Shown here: one piece after another, positions 37,038-49,114 of the stretch
How positions within the stretch are numbered: position 1 is the first letter of the stretch
Layout of the letters: each line of letters begins with the position of its first letter
Origin: Aureimonas flava
Lineage (GTDB): Bacteria > Pseudomonadota > Alphaproteobacteria > Rhizobiales > Rhizobiaceae
Reading direction: 5' to 3'
Assembly: GCF_003583935.1 (NCBI RefSeq)
Contig: NZ_QYRN01000002.1
Span: 372,001 to 436,000 of the forward strand
Length of the DNA: 64,000 nucleotides
Notes under the pieces: model-generated
The model's input: the letters and a program-made list of their open reading frames with translations, nothing else
The model's database searches: none
What the model was told of the DNA's origin: nothing
Translations under genes and position numbers: made by a program

Positions 37038-38420
37038 ATGGACGCACTCTCCAACTCGCTGGCCGCGGCCGACATGGCGCACACGCTGCACCCGAACACG
37101 AACCTTCGGGCGCACGAGGAGAACGGCCCGCTGGTGATCGCGCGCGGCGAGGGCATCCGCGTATGGGACGACCGCGGCAAGGAGTATATCGAGGGGCTGG
37201 CCGGGCTCTGGTCGGTGGGCGCCGGCTTCTCGCAGAAGCGGCTGGCGGAGGCGGCCTACGCGCAGATGCTGAAGCTGCCCTACTACCACACGTTCACCTC
37301 CAAGGCGAACGAGCCCTCGATCCGCCTGGCCGAGACGCTGGCCGAGATCACGCCCGAGCCGCTGACGCGCGCCTTCTTCACCTCTTCGGGTTCGGAGGCC
37401 AACGACACGATCGTCAAGATGGTCTGGTACCGCAACAACGCGCTGGGCCGGCCCGCCAAGAAGACGTTCCTCGCCCGCAACAAGGCCTATCACGGCATCA
37501 CGGTCGCCTCCGGCTCGCTCACCGGCCTGCCGGTCAACCACCGCGACTTCGACCTTCCGGCGATCCCCGTGCGCCATCTCACCTGTCCGCACTTCTACCG
37601 CTTCGGCGCGGCGGGCGAGGACGAGGCGGCCTTCACCCGGCGCCTCCTGGCCGAGCTCGAGGCGGTGATCGCCGAAGAGGGCGCCGACACGATCGCCGCC
37701 TTCATCGGCGAGCCGCTGATGGCCGCCGGCGGTGTGATGCCGCCGCCCGCCGGCTACTGGGAAGGGGTCGAGCGCATCTGCCGCGCCAACGACATCCTCC
37801 TCGTCGCCGACGAGGTGATCTGCGGCTTCGGGCGGCTCGGCACGCCGTTCGGGTGCCAGAAGTACGGCTTCACGCCCGACATCATGACGCTGTCGAAGCA
37901 GATCACCTCCTCCTACATGCCGCTGGCGGCGGTGATGATCTCGGACCATGTCTACGGGCCGATCGCCGACAACTCGGCCCGGGTCGGCGTGTTCGGCCAC
38001 GGCTTCACCGCCTCCGGCCACCCGGTCGCGACGGCGGTGGCGCTGGAGAACCTCGCGATCATGCGCGAGGAGGACTGGACCGGCAACGCGGCGCGGCTGG
38101 AGGCGCCGTTCCAAGCGGGCCTGCGCGCCTTCGCCGACCATCCGCTGGTGGGCGAGGCGCGCGGCGACGGGCTGATCGGGGCGCTGGAGCTCGTGGCCGA
38201 CAAGGCCACGAAGCGCCCGTTCGAGACGCCCGGCGCGATGGGGCGTCTCGCGTCGGCGATCGGCCACGACGAGGGGCTGATCTTCCGCGCCATCGGCGAC
38301 CAGCTCGCGCTCTGCCCGCCGATGATCGTGACGGACGACGACGTCGCCGAGATCATGACGCGCATGGGACGAACGCTGGAGCGCCTCACCGACGCGGCGA
38401 AGGCCGATGGGCTGATCTGA
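37038..38420 (+). CDS. Class III omega-aminotransferase
   Basis: 460 residues, fold-type I PLP enzyme that probably transfers an amino group from an omega-amino compound to pyruvate. Seen: GLAGLWSVGAGFSQKRLAEA, LPYYHTFTSKANEPS, FTSSGSEANDTIVKMVWYRN, FIGEPLMAAGGV, VADEVICGFGRLG with the PLP Asp, and the Schiff-base Lys in MTLSKQITSSYMPLAAVMI. The sequence resembles putrescine/taurine/beta-alanine-pyruvate aminotransferases. Its place directly after an importer of the PotFGHI type makes an imported amine the likely substrate. Start is ATG 37038 with GGA seven bases upstream. Confidence 0.88.
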   Translation: MDALSNSLAAADMAHTLHPNTNLRAHEENGPLVIARGEGIRVWDDRGKEYIEGLAGLWSVGAGFSQKRLAEAAYAQMLKLPYYHTFTSKANEPSIRLAETLAEITPEPLTRAFFTSSGSEANDTIVKMVWYRNNALGRPAKKTFLARNKAYHGITVASGSLTGLPVNHRDFDLPAIPVRHLTCPHFYRFGAAGEDEAAFTRRLLAELEAVIAEEGADTIAAFIGEPLMAAGGVMPPPAGYWEGVERICRANDILLVADEVICGFGRLGTPFGCQKYGFTPDIMTLSKQITSSYMPLAAVMISDHVYGPIADNSARVGVFGHGFTASGHPVATAVALENLAIMREEDWTGNAARLEAPFQAGLRAFADHPLVGEARGDGLIGALELVADKATKRPFETPGAMGRLASAIGHDEGLIFRAIGDQLALCPPMIVTDDDVAEIMTRMGRTLERLTDAAKADGLI

Positions 38421-38439
38421 CGGCGCCGAGGCCGCCGCC

Positions 38440-39135
38440 TCACACCATGAGGTGGCGGCGGACCTGCGGGTCGTCGAGATCGGCGCCGACGCCCGAGAAC
38501 ACGATCCGGCCGCGGTCCAGGATATAGACCCGGTCGGCCAGCTCGCGGCAGAAGTCGAGATACTGCTCCACCAGGAGCACGGCGATGCCAGCCTCGTCCT
38601 TGAGGTAGCGGATCGCCCGGCCGATGTCCTTGATGATCGAGGGCTGGATGCCCTCGGTCGGCTCGTCCAGCACCAGGAGCCGCGGGCGGGTCACGAGGGC
38701 CCGGCCGATGGCGAGCTGCTGCTGCTGGCCGCCCGACAGGTCGCCGCCGCGCCGCCCGAGCATGGACCGGAGCACCGGAAACAGCTCGAACACGTGCTCG
38801 GGGATGGTGCGCTCGGCCCGCTTCACCGGCGCGAAGCCCGTCTGCAGGTTCTCCCGGACCGTCAGGAGCGGGAACACCTCGCGCCCCTGCGGCACGAAGC
38901 CGATGCCGGCCCGCGCACGCGTGTAGGGGGCGGACGACCCGAGGTCCTCGCCGCCCAGCGAGATCGTGCCGCGGCGGATCGGCTGCTGGCCGACCACGGC
39001 GCGCAGGAGGCTGGTCTTGCCCACCCCGTTGCGCCCGAGCACGCAGGTGATCTCGCCGGCCTTCGCCTCCAGCGACACGCCGCGCAGCGCCTGCGCGGCA
39101 CCGTAGAAGAGATCGACGTCGGACACGGTCAGCAT
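38440..39135 (-). CDS. urtE: Urea ABC transporter ATPase UrtE
   Basis: 231 residues, LivF-like ATPase. Walker A GRNGVGKTS, Q-loop region FVPQGREVFP, signature LSGGQQQQLAIGRAL, Walker B LLVLDEPTEGIQPSI and His-switch-region LLVEQYLDF. PSIIKDIGRAI is typical of UrtE within the branched-chain/urea class. It pairs with UrtD to power urea uptake. The ATG at 39135 is chosen over an in-frame GTG at 39177. Unlike the usual contiguous urtABCDE, it is separated from urtD by 330 bases that carry an oppositely oriented small gene, so it may need its own promoter. Confidence 0.92.
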   Translation of the reverse strand: MLTVSDVDLFYGAAQALRGVSLEAKAGEITCVLGRNGVGKTSLLRAVVGQQPIRRGTISLGGEDLGSSAPYTRARAGIGFVPQGREVFPLLTVRENLQTGFAPVKRAERTIPEHVFELFPVLRSMLGRRGGDLSGGQQQQLAIGRALVTRPRLLVLDEPTEGIQPSIIKDIGRAIRYLKDEAGIAVLLVEQYLDFCRELADRVYILDRGRIVFSGVGADLDDPQVRRHLMV

Positions 39136-39204
39136 GTTGCTCTCGACATCCTTGTGTAATGATGAAACATTCGACACCTTGGTTAGATTCTGGGAGATGT
39201 CATC

Positions 39205-39453
39205 ATGAAACCTGGCACGATACCGAAAAAAGGTTCTTGCCCGCCTGGCTACACATCCAGTGGAAACTATTGCGTCCCTGGATCGTCTGCGAAACCAGCT
39301 ATCGAGAAAATTGGGTCGTGCCCTCCTGGATGGTCATCTGCAGGGAATTACTGCGTTGCCAACAAGTCGGATCCAAAAGATGTAATTCCTAAGAACGGAT
39401 CCTGCCCGCCGGGCTACTCTTCTTCAGGTAATTACTGCGTAAAAATCTCATAA
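39205..39453 (+). CDS. Small Cys-repeat protein (three CPPGY...GNYC repeats)
   Basis: 82 residues made of three near-identical repeats: GSCPPGYTSSGNYCV (10-24), GSCPPGWSSAGNYCV (37-51) and GSCPPGYSSSGNYCV (65-79), spaced 27-28 residues apart and joined by short Lys/Pro linkers. Each repeat has two Cys ten residues apart (12/23, 39/50, 67/78), suggesting one disulfide or metal site per repeat. There is no signal peptide. GGGAG lies eight bases before the ATG, so translation is likely. Base composition is near half GC, far below the surrounding genes, and codon use differs (AAA, GGA, TCT), indicating recent arrival. I do not recognise a named family. It sits antisense inside the urt operon. Confidence 0.75.
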   Translation: MKPGTIPKKGSCPPGYTSSGNYCVPGSSAKPAIEKIGSCPPGWSSAGNYCVANKSDPKDVIPKNGSCPPGYSSSGNYCVKIS

Positions 39454-39465
39454 CTAGCGGCGCGA

Positions 39466-40350
39466 TTAGCGCCCCAGATAGACTTCGATCACGCGCGGGT
39501 CGGCCGACACCATGTCGAGCGGCCCCTCGGCGAGGACGTGCCCCTCGTGCAGGCAGGTCACCTTGACCCCCAGCATGCGCACGAAATGCATGTCGTGCTC
39601 CACCACCACCACCGAGCGGGTGCGCGCGATGTCGCGCAGGAGCCGCGCCGTCTCCTCGGTCTCGGCGTCGGTCATGCCGGCCACGGGCTCGTCCACCAGG
39701 AGAAGCTCCGGGTCCTGGGCGAGCAGCATGCCGATCTCCAGCCACTGCTTCTGGCCGTGGCTGAGGTCGGCGGCGGAGGCGCCGCGCCGGTCGGCGAGAC
39801 GCACGGTCCGGAGGATCGCGTCGATGCGCGCGTCCTCGGCCGCCCCGCGCCGGTGCAGGAGGGCCGCGAAGATCGAACGGCTGCCCGACAGGGCGAGGCG
39901 CAGGTTTTCCTCCACCGTGTGGCCCTCGAAGACGGTCGGCTTCTGGAACTTGCGCCCGATGCCGAGCGAGGCGATCTCGGCCTCGTCGTGGCGGGTGAGG
40001 TCGGTGTCGCCGGCGAAGAAGACCTCGCCCGCGTCGGGCCGTGTCTTGCCGGTGATGATGTCCATCATCGTGGTCTTGCCCGCGCCGTTGGGCCCGATGA
40101 TGGCGCGCATCTCGCCCCGCGCCACCACCAGCGACAGGTCGTTGATCGCCTTGAACCCGTCGAAGGCCTTGGTGACGCCGTTGAGGTAGAGCAGCGTCTC
40201 GCCGCGCGGCGGGCGCAGCCGCGCCTCGGCCTCGCGCCGCTCGGCCATCCGCGTGGCGAAGGGATGGGGCGAGACGCGGAGGGCGGCGGCGGCGTCCGGG
40301 ATCGGGGTGGAGGGCATCGGGGTGGACGCGATGGCGGTGTCGATGGTCAT
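39466..40350 (-). CDS. urtD: Urea ABC transporter ATPase UrtD
   Basis: 294 residues, LivG-like ATPase with a ~45-residue N-terminal extension. Walker A GPNGAGKTTMM, Q-loop GRKFQKPTVFEGHTVEENL, signature DLSHGQKQWLEIGMLL (the HGQKQ form is characteristic of UrtD), Walker B LLLVDEPVAGMTDAE and His-switch VVVEHDMHFVRML. It partners UrtE. The ATG at 40350 follows urtC by five bases. The gene ends 13 bases from the end of the antisense small Cys-repeat gene. Confidence 0.94.
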   Translation of the reverse strand: MTIDTAIASTPMPSTPIPDAAAALRVSPHPFATRMAERREAEARLRPPRGETLLYLNGVTKAFDGFKAINDLSLVVARGEMRAIIGPNGAGKTTMMDIITGKTRPDAGEVFFAGDTDLTRHDEAEIASLGIGRKFQKPTVFEGHTVEENLRLALSGSRSIFAALLHRRGAAEDARIDAILRTVRLADRRGASAADLSHGQKQWLEIGMLLAQDPELLLVDEPVAGMTDAETEETARLLRDIARTRSVVVVEHDMHFVRMLGVKVTCLHEGHVLAEGPLDMVSADPRVIEVYLGR

Positions 40351-40355
40351 GGGCC

Positions 40356-41516
40356 TCACTCCGCGGGGTTGGCGGCGGCGTCCGCCGGGCCCGCCGCCAC
40401 GCCCTTCTCCACCCGGGCCGCGCGCCGGCGCTCGCCGAGCGCCCGCCAGCCGTGGTCGAACGTGCCGACGATGCCGCGCGGCAGGAACAGGGTGACGAAC
40501 ACGAAGAGCCCGCCGAGGATGAAGAGCCAGGCGTCGGGCGCGGCCGCGGTGAAGTAGCTCTTGCCGCCGTTGACGAGGACGGCGCCCAGCACCGGCCCGA
40601 GGATGGTCGCGCGCCCGCCCACCGCCGTCCAGACCACGACCTCGATCGAGTTCAGCGGCGCGAACTCGCCGGGGTTCACGATGCCGACCTGCGGCACGTA
40701 GAGCGCGCCCGCGACCCCCGCCATCATAGCCGACAGGGTGAAGGCGAAGAGCTTCACGTGCTCGGCCCGCCAGCCGAGGAAGCGCGTGCGCCCTTCCGCG
40801 TCGCGCACCGCCACCATCAGCGCGCCGAGCCTGGAGCGCGTCACGGCGGCCGCCACCAGCACCCCGCCGGCGAGCGCCAGCGCGGTGGCGGCGAAGAGGC
40901 CGGCGCGCGTCGAGGCGGCCTGGATCGGGAAGCCCAGGATCTCCTTGAAGTCGGTCAGGCCGTTGTTGCCGCCGAACCCCATGTCGTTGCGGAAGAAGGC
41001 CAGGAGCAGCGCATAGGTCAGCGCCTGCGTGATGATCGACAGATACACGCCGGTGACGCGCGAGCGGAAGGCGAAGTAGCCGAACAGGAAGGCGAGAAGG
41101 CCGGGCACCAGCACCACCATCAGCGCGGCGAACCAGAACTGGTCGAACCCGTGCCAGAACCACGGCAGCTCCCGGTAGTTCAGGAACACCATGAAGTCCG
41201 GCAGCTCCGGATTGCCGTAGACGCCCCGCGCGCCGATCTGGCGCATCAGGTACATGCCCATCGCATAGGCGCCGAGCGCGAAGAAGGCGCCGTGGCCGAG
41301 CGACAGGATGCCGACATAGCCCCACACGAGGTCGAGGCTGAGCGCCAGCAGCGCATAGGCGAGATACTTGCCGAGGAGCGGCACGAGATGATCGGGCACG
41401 TGCAGCGGATGCGAGGGGGCGAGCGCCAGGTTGAGGACCGGCACCAGGACGGCGAGGCCGAGCAGCCCGAGCGCCAGCCAGACGGCGCGCGGGCCGAGGA
41501 AACGGGCGGTGATCAT
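40356..41516 (-). CDS. urtC: Urea ABC transporter permease UrtC
   Basis: 386 residues, LivM-like permease with about ten TM helices. Landmarks GYVGILSLGHGAFFALGAYA, SRVTGVYLSIITQALTYAL, FGGNNGLTDFK and the coupling segment VRDAEGRTRFLGW. The C-terminal 30 residues are Ala/Arg-rich. It forms the membrane pore with UrtB. The ATG overlaps the urtB stop (ATGA, 41513-41516). Confidence 0.94.
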   Translation of the reverse strand: MITARFLGPRAVWLALGLLGLAVLVPVLNLALAPSHPLHVPDHLVPLLGKYLAYALLALSLDLVWGYVGILSLGHGAFFALGAYAMGMYLMRQIGARGVYGNPELPDFMVFLNYRELPWFWHGFDQFWFAALMVVLVPGLLAFLFGYFAFRSRVTGVYLSIITQALTYALLLAFFRNDMGFGGNNGLTDFKEILGFPIQAASTRAGLFAATALALAGGVLVAAAVTRSRLGALMVAVRDAEGRTRFLGWRAEHVKLFAFTLSAMMAGVAGALYVPQVGIVNPGEFAPLNSIEVVVWTAVGGRATILGPVLGAVLVNGGKSYFTAAAPDAWLFILGGLFVFVTLFLPRGIVGTFDHGWRALGERRRAARVEKGVAAGPADAAANPAE

Positions 41517-43174
41517 GCGTCCACGAACCTTCCCTTGAGGGCGAAGAGGCCGCGCGGCCGTTTCTGGATGAACAGGATGATGAGCACCAGCACCACGATC
41601 TTGCCGAGCACCGCGCCGGCGTAGGGCTCCAGGAACTTGTTGACGAGCCCGAGCGAGAAGGCCCCGACCAGCGTGCCCCAGAGGTTGCCGACGCCGCCGA
41701 ACACCACGACCATGAAGCTGTCGATGATGTAGCCCTGCCCGAGGTCGGGCGAGACGTTGTCGACCTGGCTGAGCGCGACGCCCGCCATGCCGGCGATGCC
41801 CGAGCCCAGCGCGAAGGTCAGCGCGTCCACCATGGGCGTGCGGATGCCCATCGCGGCGGCCATGCGCCGGTTCTGCGTCACCGCGCGCATCTTGAGCCCG
41901 GCCGAGGTGCGGTTGAGCACGAACAGGAGCGCCGCGAACACGGCTAGCGCGAACACGATGATCCACAGCCGGTTCCAGGTCACCGCCATCTGGCCGAGGC
42001 CGAACGAGCCGGACATCCAGGACGGGTTCGACACTTCGCGGTTGGTCGGCCCGAACAGGACGCGGATCGCCTGCTGGAGCACCAGCGACACGCCGAACGT
42101 GGCGAGCAGCGTCTCCAGGGGGCGGCCGTAGAGGAAGCGGATGATGCCGCGCTCCATCACCAGGCCCGCGAGGCCCGACACCAGGAAGGCGAGCGGCAGG
42201 GCGATGGCGAGCGACCAGTCGAGCCATTGCGGGGCGTGGTCGCGCATCGCCTGCTGCACCACGAAGGTCGTGTAGGCGCCCAGCATCACCATCTCGCCAT
42301 GGGCCATGTTGATGACGCCCATGACGCCGAAGGTGATGGCGAGGCCGATCGCGGCGAGGAGCAGGACCGAGCCGAGCGACAGCCCGTACCAGACGTTCTG
42401 CGCCTGCCCCCAGAGCGCGATCGTGCCCTCCACCGCGGCGGCGCCGCGCGCGGCGGCGGCGGCCACGGCCGGGTCGGCGTCGGAGGCGGCGGCGTTCAGG
42501 AGGTTGAGCGCCGGGCGGTCGCCGCGCGCGGCGACGGTGGACACGGCATCGAGCTTCTCGGCCGCCGGCAGGTCGGAGCGCAGCACGGCGCTGGCGCGGG
42601 CCTGCGCGAGCGCGGCGTCCACGGCCGGGTCGCTCTCGCGGGCGATCGCCTCGTCCAGCATGGCGATCTGCTCGGGCGCGGCCCGCTCGAACAGCGCCGT
42701 CGCGGCCGCCAGGCGCCGGGCCGGATTGGGCGAGCCCAGCGTCAGCGTGCCCCGGGCCTCGGCCACCAGCGTGCGGATCGAGTTCTTGACGCGCACCTTG
42801 TCGAGCGCGCCCTTGGGCCGGTCGCCCAGAGACTTGCCGGTGAGCGGGTCGCGAACGGCGATCCGCGCGCCCCGCCCCTCGCCGATCAGGACGCGCCCGC
42901 CGTCCTTCTCGTAGTAGAGGTCGCCGTCCGCCAGGGCCTGCAGCGCGGGCGCCACGGCCGGGTCGCCGGTGGCGGCGAGGGCGCGGATCGTCGCCTCGGT
43001 GTCCTCGAAGCTCCGCTTGCCGCCGAAGGCCTGGATCAGGGCGGCCGGGTCGGCGCCCTCCCCCGTATCCTGCGCCCGCGCTGCCGGCGCGCCCGCGGCC
43101 AGCGCGGCGAGGATCAGGGCAAGGGCGGCAAGGGCTGCGCGCCACGAGGTAAGCCGGCAAAACAGTTGGGGCAT
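41513..43174 (-). CDS. urtB: Urea ABC transporter permease UrtB
   Basis: 553 residues. A signal-like helix (about 8-34) is followed by a ~225-residue soluble HEAT-like helical region (TEATIRALAATGDPAVAPAL, TLGSPNPARRLAAATALFER) and then a LivH-type permease (GVINMAHGEMVMLGAYTTF, SKL-type coupling loop TQNRRMAAAMGIRT). The long soluble N-terminus distinguishes UrtB from amino-acid permeases and supports urea as substrate. Start ATG 43174; the upstream in-frame extension is Pro/Arg-rich and not coding-like. It lies 157 bases after urtA, with hairpin-forming sequence in the gap. Confidence 0.93.
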   Translation of the reverse strand: MPQLFCRLTSWRAALAALALILAALAAGAPAARAQDTGEGADPAALIQAFGGKRSFEDTEATIRALAATGDPAVAPALQALADGDLYYEKDGGRVLIGEGRGARIAVRDPLTGKSLGDRPKGALDKVRVKNSIRTLVAEARGTLTLGSPNPARRLAAATALFERAAPEQIAMLDEAIARESDPAVDAALAQARASAVLRSDLPAAEKLDAVSTVAARGDRPALNLLNAAASDADPAVAAAAARGAAAVEGTIALWGQAQNVWYGLSLGSVLLLAAIGLAITFGVMGVINMAHGEMVMLGAYTTFVVQQAMRDHAPQWLDWSLAIALPLAFLVSGLAGLVMERGIIRFLYGRPLETLLATFGVSLVLQQAIRVLFGPTNREVSNPSWMSGSFGLGQMAVTWNRLWIIVFALAVFAALLFVLNRTSAGLKMRAVTQNRRMAAAMGIRTPMVDALTFALGSGIAGMAGVALSQVDNVSPDLGQGYIIDSFMVVVFGGVGNLWGTLVGAFSLGLVNKFLEPYAGAVLGKIVVLVLIILFIQKRPRGLFALKGRFVDA

Positions 43175-43301
43175 GGGGTCACTCCGGACCGGAAGGGCGC
43201 GTGTGGGGCGGGACGCCGGTCGGCGATGGGTGCTCGCGTGCGGACGCCCCGCCATGCGGCCGGGGCGCCTTTGAGGGGCGTCGGGGCGGGGCATCCGGGG
43301 A

Positions 43302-43319
43302 GGGCCGCCGGGACGGCCC
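43302..43319 (-). terminator. Short hairpin in the urtA-urtB gap
   Basis: Six-base arms GGGCCG and CGGCCC with a six-base loop, 12 bases beyond the urtA stop, in a 157-base GC-rich spacer. No T-run. As after other binding-protein genes, it could stabilise the urtA message and lower expression of the downstream permeases. Weak by itself in such GC-rich DNA. Confidence 0.3.
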
Positions 43320-43331
43320 CGCCTCCTTCGC

Positions 43332-44636
43332 TCAGTTGGAGGCCGCAGCTCCCGCGCCGCCGCACTTGCCGGTCTCGGTGTTGAAGTTGCCGCAGGACAT
43401 CGGCGCCCGCCAGTCGGCGATCAGGGGCTTGGACTCCGGCAGATAGTCGGACCACTCGTCGCCCAGCACCAGGCCGGAGGTCTCGTGCACCACCTCGAAC
43501 TGGCCGTCCTCCTGGATCTCGCCGATCAGCACGGGCTTGGTGATGTGGTGGTTGGCGCCCATGGAGGAGAAGCCGCCGGTGAGGTTGGGCACGGACACGC
43601 CGACCATGGCGTCGATCACCTTGTCGGTGTCGGTCGTGCCGGCGGCCTCCACGGCCTTCACCCACATGTTGAAGCCGATGTAGTGCGCCTCCATCGGGTC
43701 GTTGGTGACGCGGTTGTCGTCCTTGGTGAACTCGCGCCACTTTGCGATGAACTCCTCGTTCTCGGGCGTGTCGACCGACTGGAAGTAGTTCCAGGCGGCG
43801 AGGTGGCCGACGAGGGGCTTGGTGTCGATGCCGGCGAGTTCCTCCTCGCCCACCGAGAAGGCGACCACGGGAAGCTCGGAGGCCGAGACGCCCTGGTTGG
43901 CGAGCTCCTTGTAGAAGGGCACGTTGGCGTCGCCGTTGACGGTCGAGACCACCGCCGTCTTCTTGCCGGCGCCGCCGAAGTCCTTGATCGCGGAGACCTC
44001 GGTCTGCCAGTCGGAGAAGCCGAACGGGGTGTAGTTCACCTTGATGTCCTCGGCCGCGACGCCCTTGGACTTGAGGTAGGCTTCCAGGATCTTGTTGGTG
44101 GTGCGCGGATAGACGTAGTCGGTGCCTTCCAGCACCCAGCGCTCGACGCCCTCCTCCATCAGGTAGTCCACGGCCGGGATCGCCTGCTGGTTGGGCGCGG
44201 CGCCCGTGTAGAAGACGTTGCGCTCCGATTCCTCGCCCTCGTACTGGACCGGGTAGAACAGGATCGAGTTCAGCTCCTTGAACACCGGCAGCACCGACTT
44301 GCGCGACACCGAGGTCCAGCAGCCGAACACGGCCGCCACCTTGTCCTGCGCGATCAGGCCGCGCGCGCGCTCGGCGAAGAGCGGCCAGTCGGAGGCGGGA
44401 TCGACCACCACGGCCTCCAGCTGCTTGCCCAGGAGCCCGCCCTTCTTGTTCTGCTCGTCGATGAGCATCAGCATGGCGTCCTTCAGGGTCGTCTCCGAGA
44501 TCGCCATCGTGCCCGACAGCGAATGGAGGATGCCGACCTTGATCGTGTCCTCGGCGGCCATGGCCGAGACGCCCATGGCGATCGTGGTGGCGGCGTAGGC
44601 GCCGATGAGCCAGCCGGCCCTGGTGGAAACTCGCAT
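43332..44636 (-). CDS. urtA: Urea ABC transporter substrate-binding protein UrtA
   Basis: 434 residues. A Sec signal peptide (about 1-28, cut after SAMA) exports it to the periplasm. The mature protein is a two-lobed LivJ-type receptor: TIKVGILHSLSGTMAISE, VFGCWTSVSRKSVLPVFKE, LFYPVQYEGEESERNVFYTG, GTDYVYPRTTNKILEAYL. These segments match UrtA/FmdD-type proteins that bind urea or short amides. The ATG at 44636 has GAGGGG eight bases upstream. It leads the leftward urt operon and is divergent from the NCS1-kinase gene across a palindrome-bearing region. Confidence 0.94.
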   Translation of the reverse strand: MRVSTRAGWLIGAYAATTIAMGVSAMAAEDTIKVGILHSLSGTMAISETTLKDAMLMLIDEQNKKGGLLGKQLEAVVVDPASDWPLFAERARGLIAQDKVAAVFGCWTSVSRKSVLPVFKELNSILFYPVQYEGEESERNVFYTGAAPNQQAIPAVDYLMEEGVERWVLEGTDYVYPRTTNKILEAYLKSKGVAAEDIKVNYTPFGFSDWQTEVSAIKDFGGAGKKTAVVSTVNGDANVPFYKELANQGVSASELPVVAFSVGEEELAGIDTKPLVGHLAAWNYFQSVDTPENEEFIAKWREFTKDDNRVTNDPMEAHYIGFNMWVKAVEAAGTTDTDKVIDAMVGVSVPNLTGGFSSMGANHHITKPVLIGEIQEDGQFEVVHETSGLVLGDEWSDYLPESKPLIADWRAPMSCGNFNTETGKCGGAGAAASN

Positions 44637-44713
44637 GGGATCGTCCCCTCGGATTGATCGCGGCACCCCCGCCGCCCGCCGGGGACCATCGGACGGACGG
44701 CGGGCGGGCGGTA

Positions 44714-44729
44714 TACGTCAAATGACGTA
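44714..44729. promoter_or_regulatory. Palindromic operator candidate between urtA and the sensor kinase
   Basis: TACGTCA-AA-TGACGTA: perfect seven-base arms around a two-base centre, AT-richer than its surroundings and alone in the 154-base divergent gap. It lies 77 bases before urtA and 61 bases before the kinase gene. The TACGT-type half-site resembles those bound by LuxR/FixJ-class response regulators, and such a regulator is encoded at 48176-49102. Binding is inferred. Confidence 0.5.
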
Positions 44730-44790
44730 GACGGACGCGCGCCGGGCGCGCATAGGATCGGCGCATCTGCAACCCACGCCGGAACCGGGC

Positions 44791-48175
<3,385 letters not shown>

Positions 48176-48183
<8 letters not shown>

Positions 48184-49102
48184 GGGCGACGCGCCCGGCG
48201 GCGAGAGCCACATCGTGCTGGTGGTGGACGATTCGCCCGACACGCTGCGCCTCCTGACCGACGCGATCGAGGCCACGGGCGCCACCGTGCTGGTGGCGCT
48301 GGAGGGAAGCCAGGCGCTCGCCATCGCCGCCGAGATCACCCCGGACATCGTGCTGATGGACGCGGTGATGCCGGGCATCGACGGGTTCGAGACGACGCGC
48401 CGGCTCAAGGCGGACCCGGCGCTGCGCCACGTGCCGGTGGTCTTCATGACCGGCCTCAACGACACCGAGCACGTGGTGCGCGGCCTGGAGGCCGGCGGCG
48501 TCGACTACGTGGTGAAGCCGATCGTGCCGGACGAGCTGCTGGCGCGCATCCGCGTCCACCTCGCCAGCGCCCGCGCCGCGCACAGCGCCCGCGCGGCCCT
48601 CGACACCACCGGCCGCTTCCTGTTCGCCACCAGCGGCGAGGGCCGGGTCCTGTGGGCGACGCCCCAGGCGGGGCGGCTTCTGGGCACGGCGCCGGGCGCG
48701 GAGGGCCCCGCCCTTCCCGCCCCCGTGCGCGACTGGCTCGCCGCCGGGGCGGACCCGGCCCGCGCGCCCGCCGGCGGCTGGGCGCAGCCCCCGGAGGCCG
48801 GCCGCAGCGTCGCCCTGTCCTTCGTGGGCAAGGTGGCCGAGGGCGAGCACCTGTTCCGCCTCAGCGTCGAGGACGCCACGGCCGAGGAGGCGCTCCTGCG
48901 CGAGCGCTTCCAACTCACCGCGCGCGAAGCCGACGTCGTGGTCTGGCTGGCGCGCGGCAAGTCCAACCGCGACATCGCCGAGATCCTGTCGCTGAGCCCG
49001 CGCACGGTGAACAAGCACCTGGAGGTGGTGTTCGCCAAGCTGGGCGTCGAGAACCGCGCCTCGGCGACGTTCCTGGTGATGCGCACGCTCGGCGAGCGCT
49101 GA
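48176..49102 (+). CDS. LuxR-type response regulator with receiver domain
   Basis: 308 residues. A receiver (IVLVVDDSPDTLRLL, phosphoacceptor Asp62 in IVLMDAVMPGIDG, Lys in VVKPIVPDEL), a ~90-residue PAS-like middle (RFLFATSGEGRVLWATPQAG), and a C-terminal LuxR HTH (TAREADVVVWLARGKSNRDI, LSPRTVNKHLEVVFAKLGVE). It starts eight bases inside the NCS1-kinase gene, so the two form a two-component pair. It likely binds the palindrome upstream of urtA and activates urea uptake; that target is inferred. Confidence 0.9.
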
Positions 49103-49114
49103 TCGCGCGCCCGG

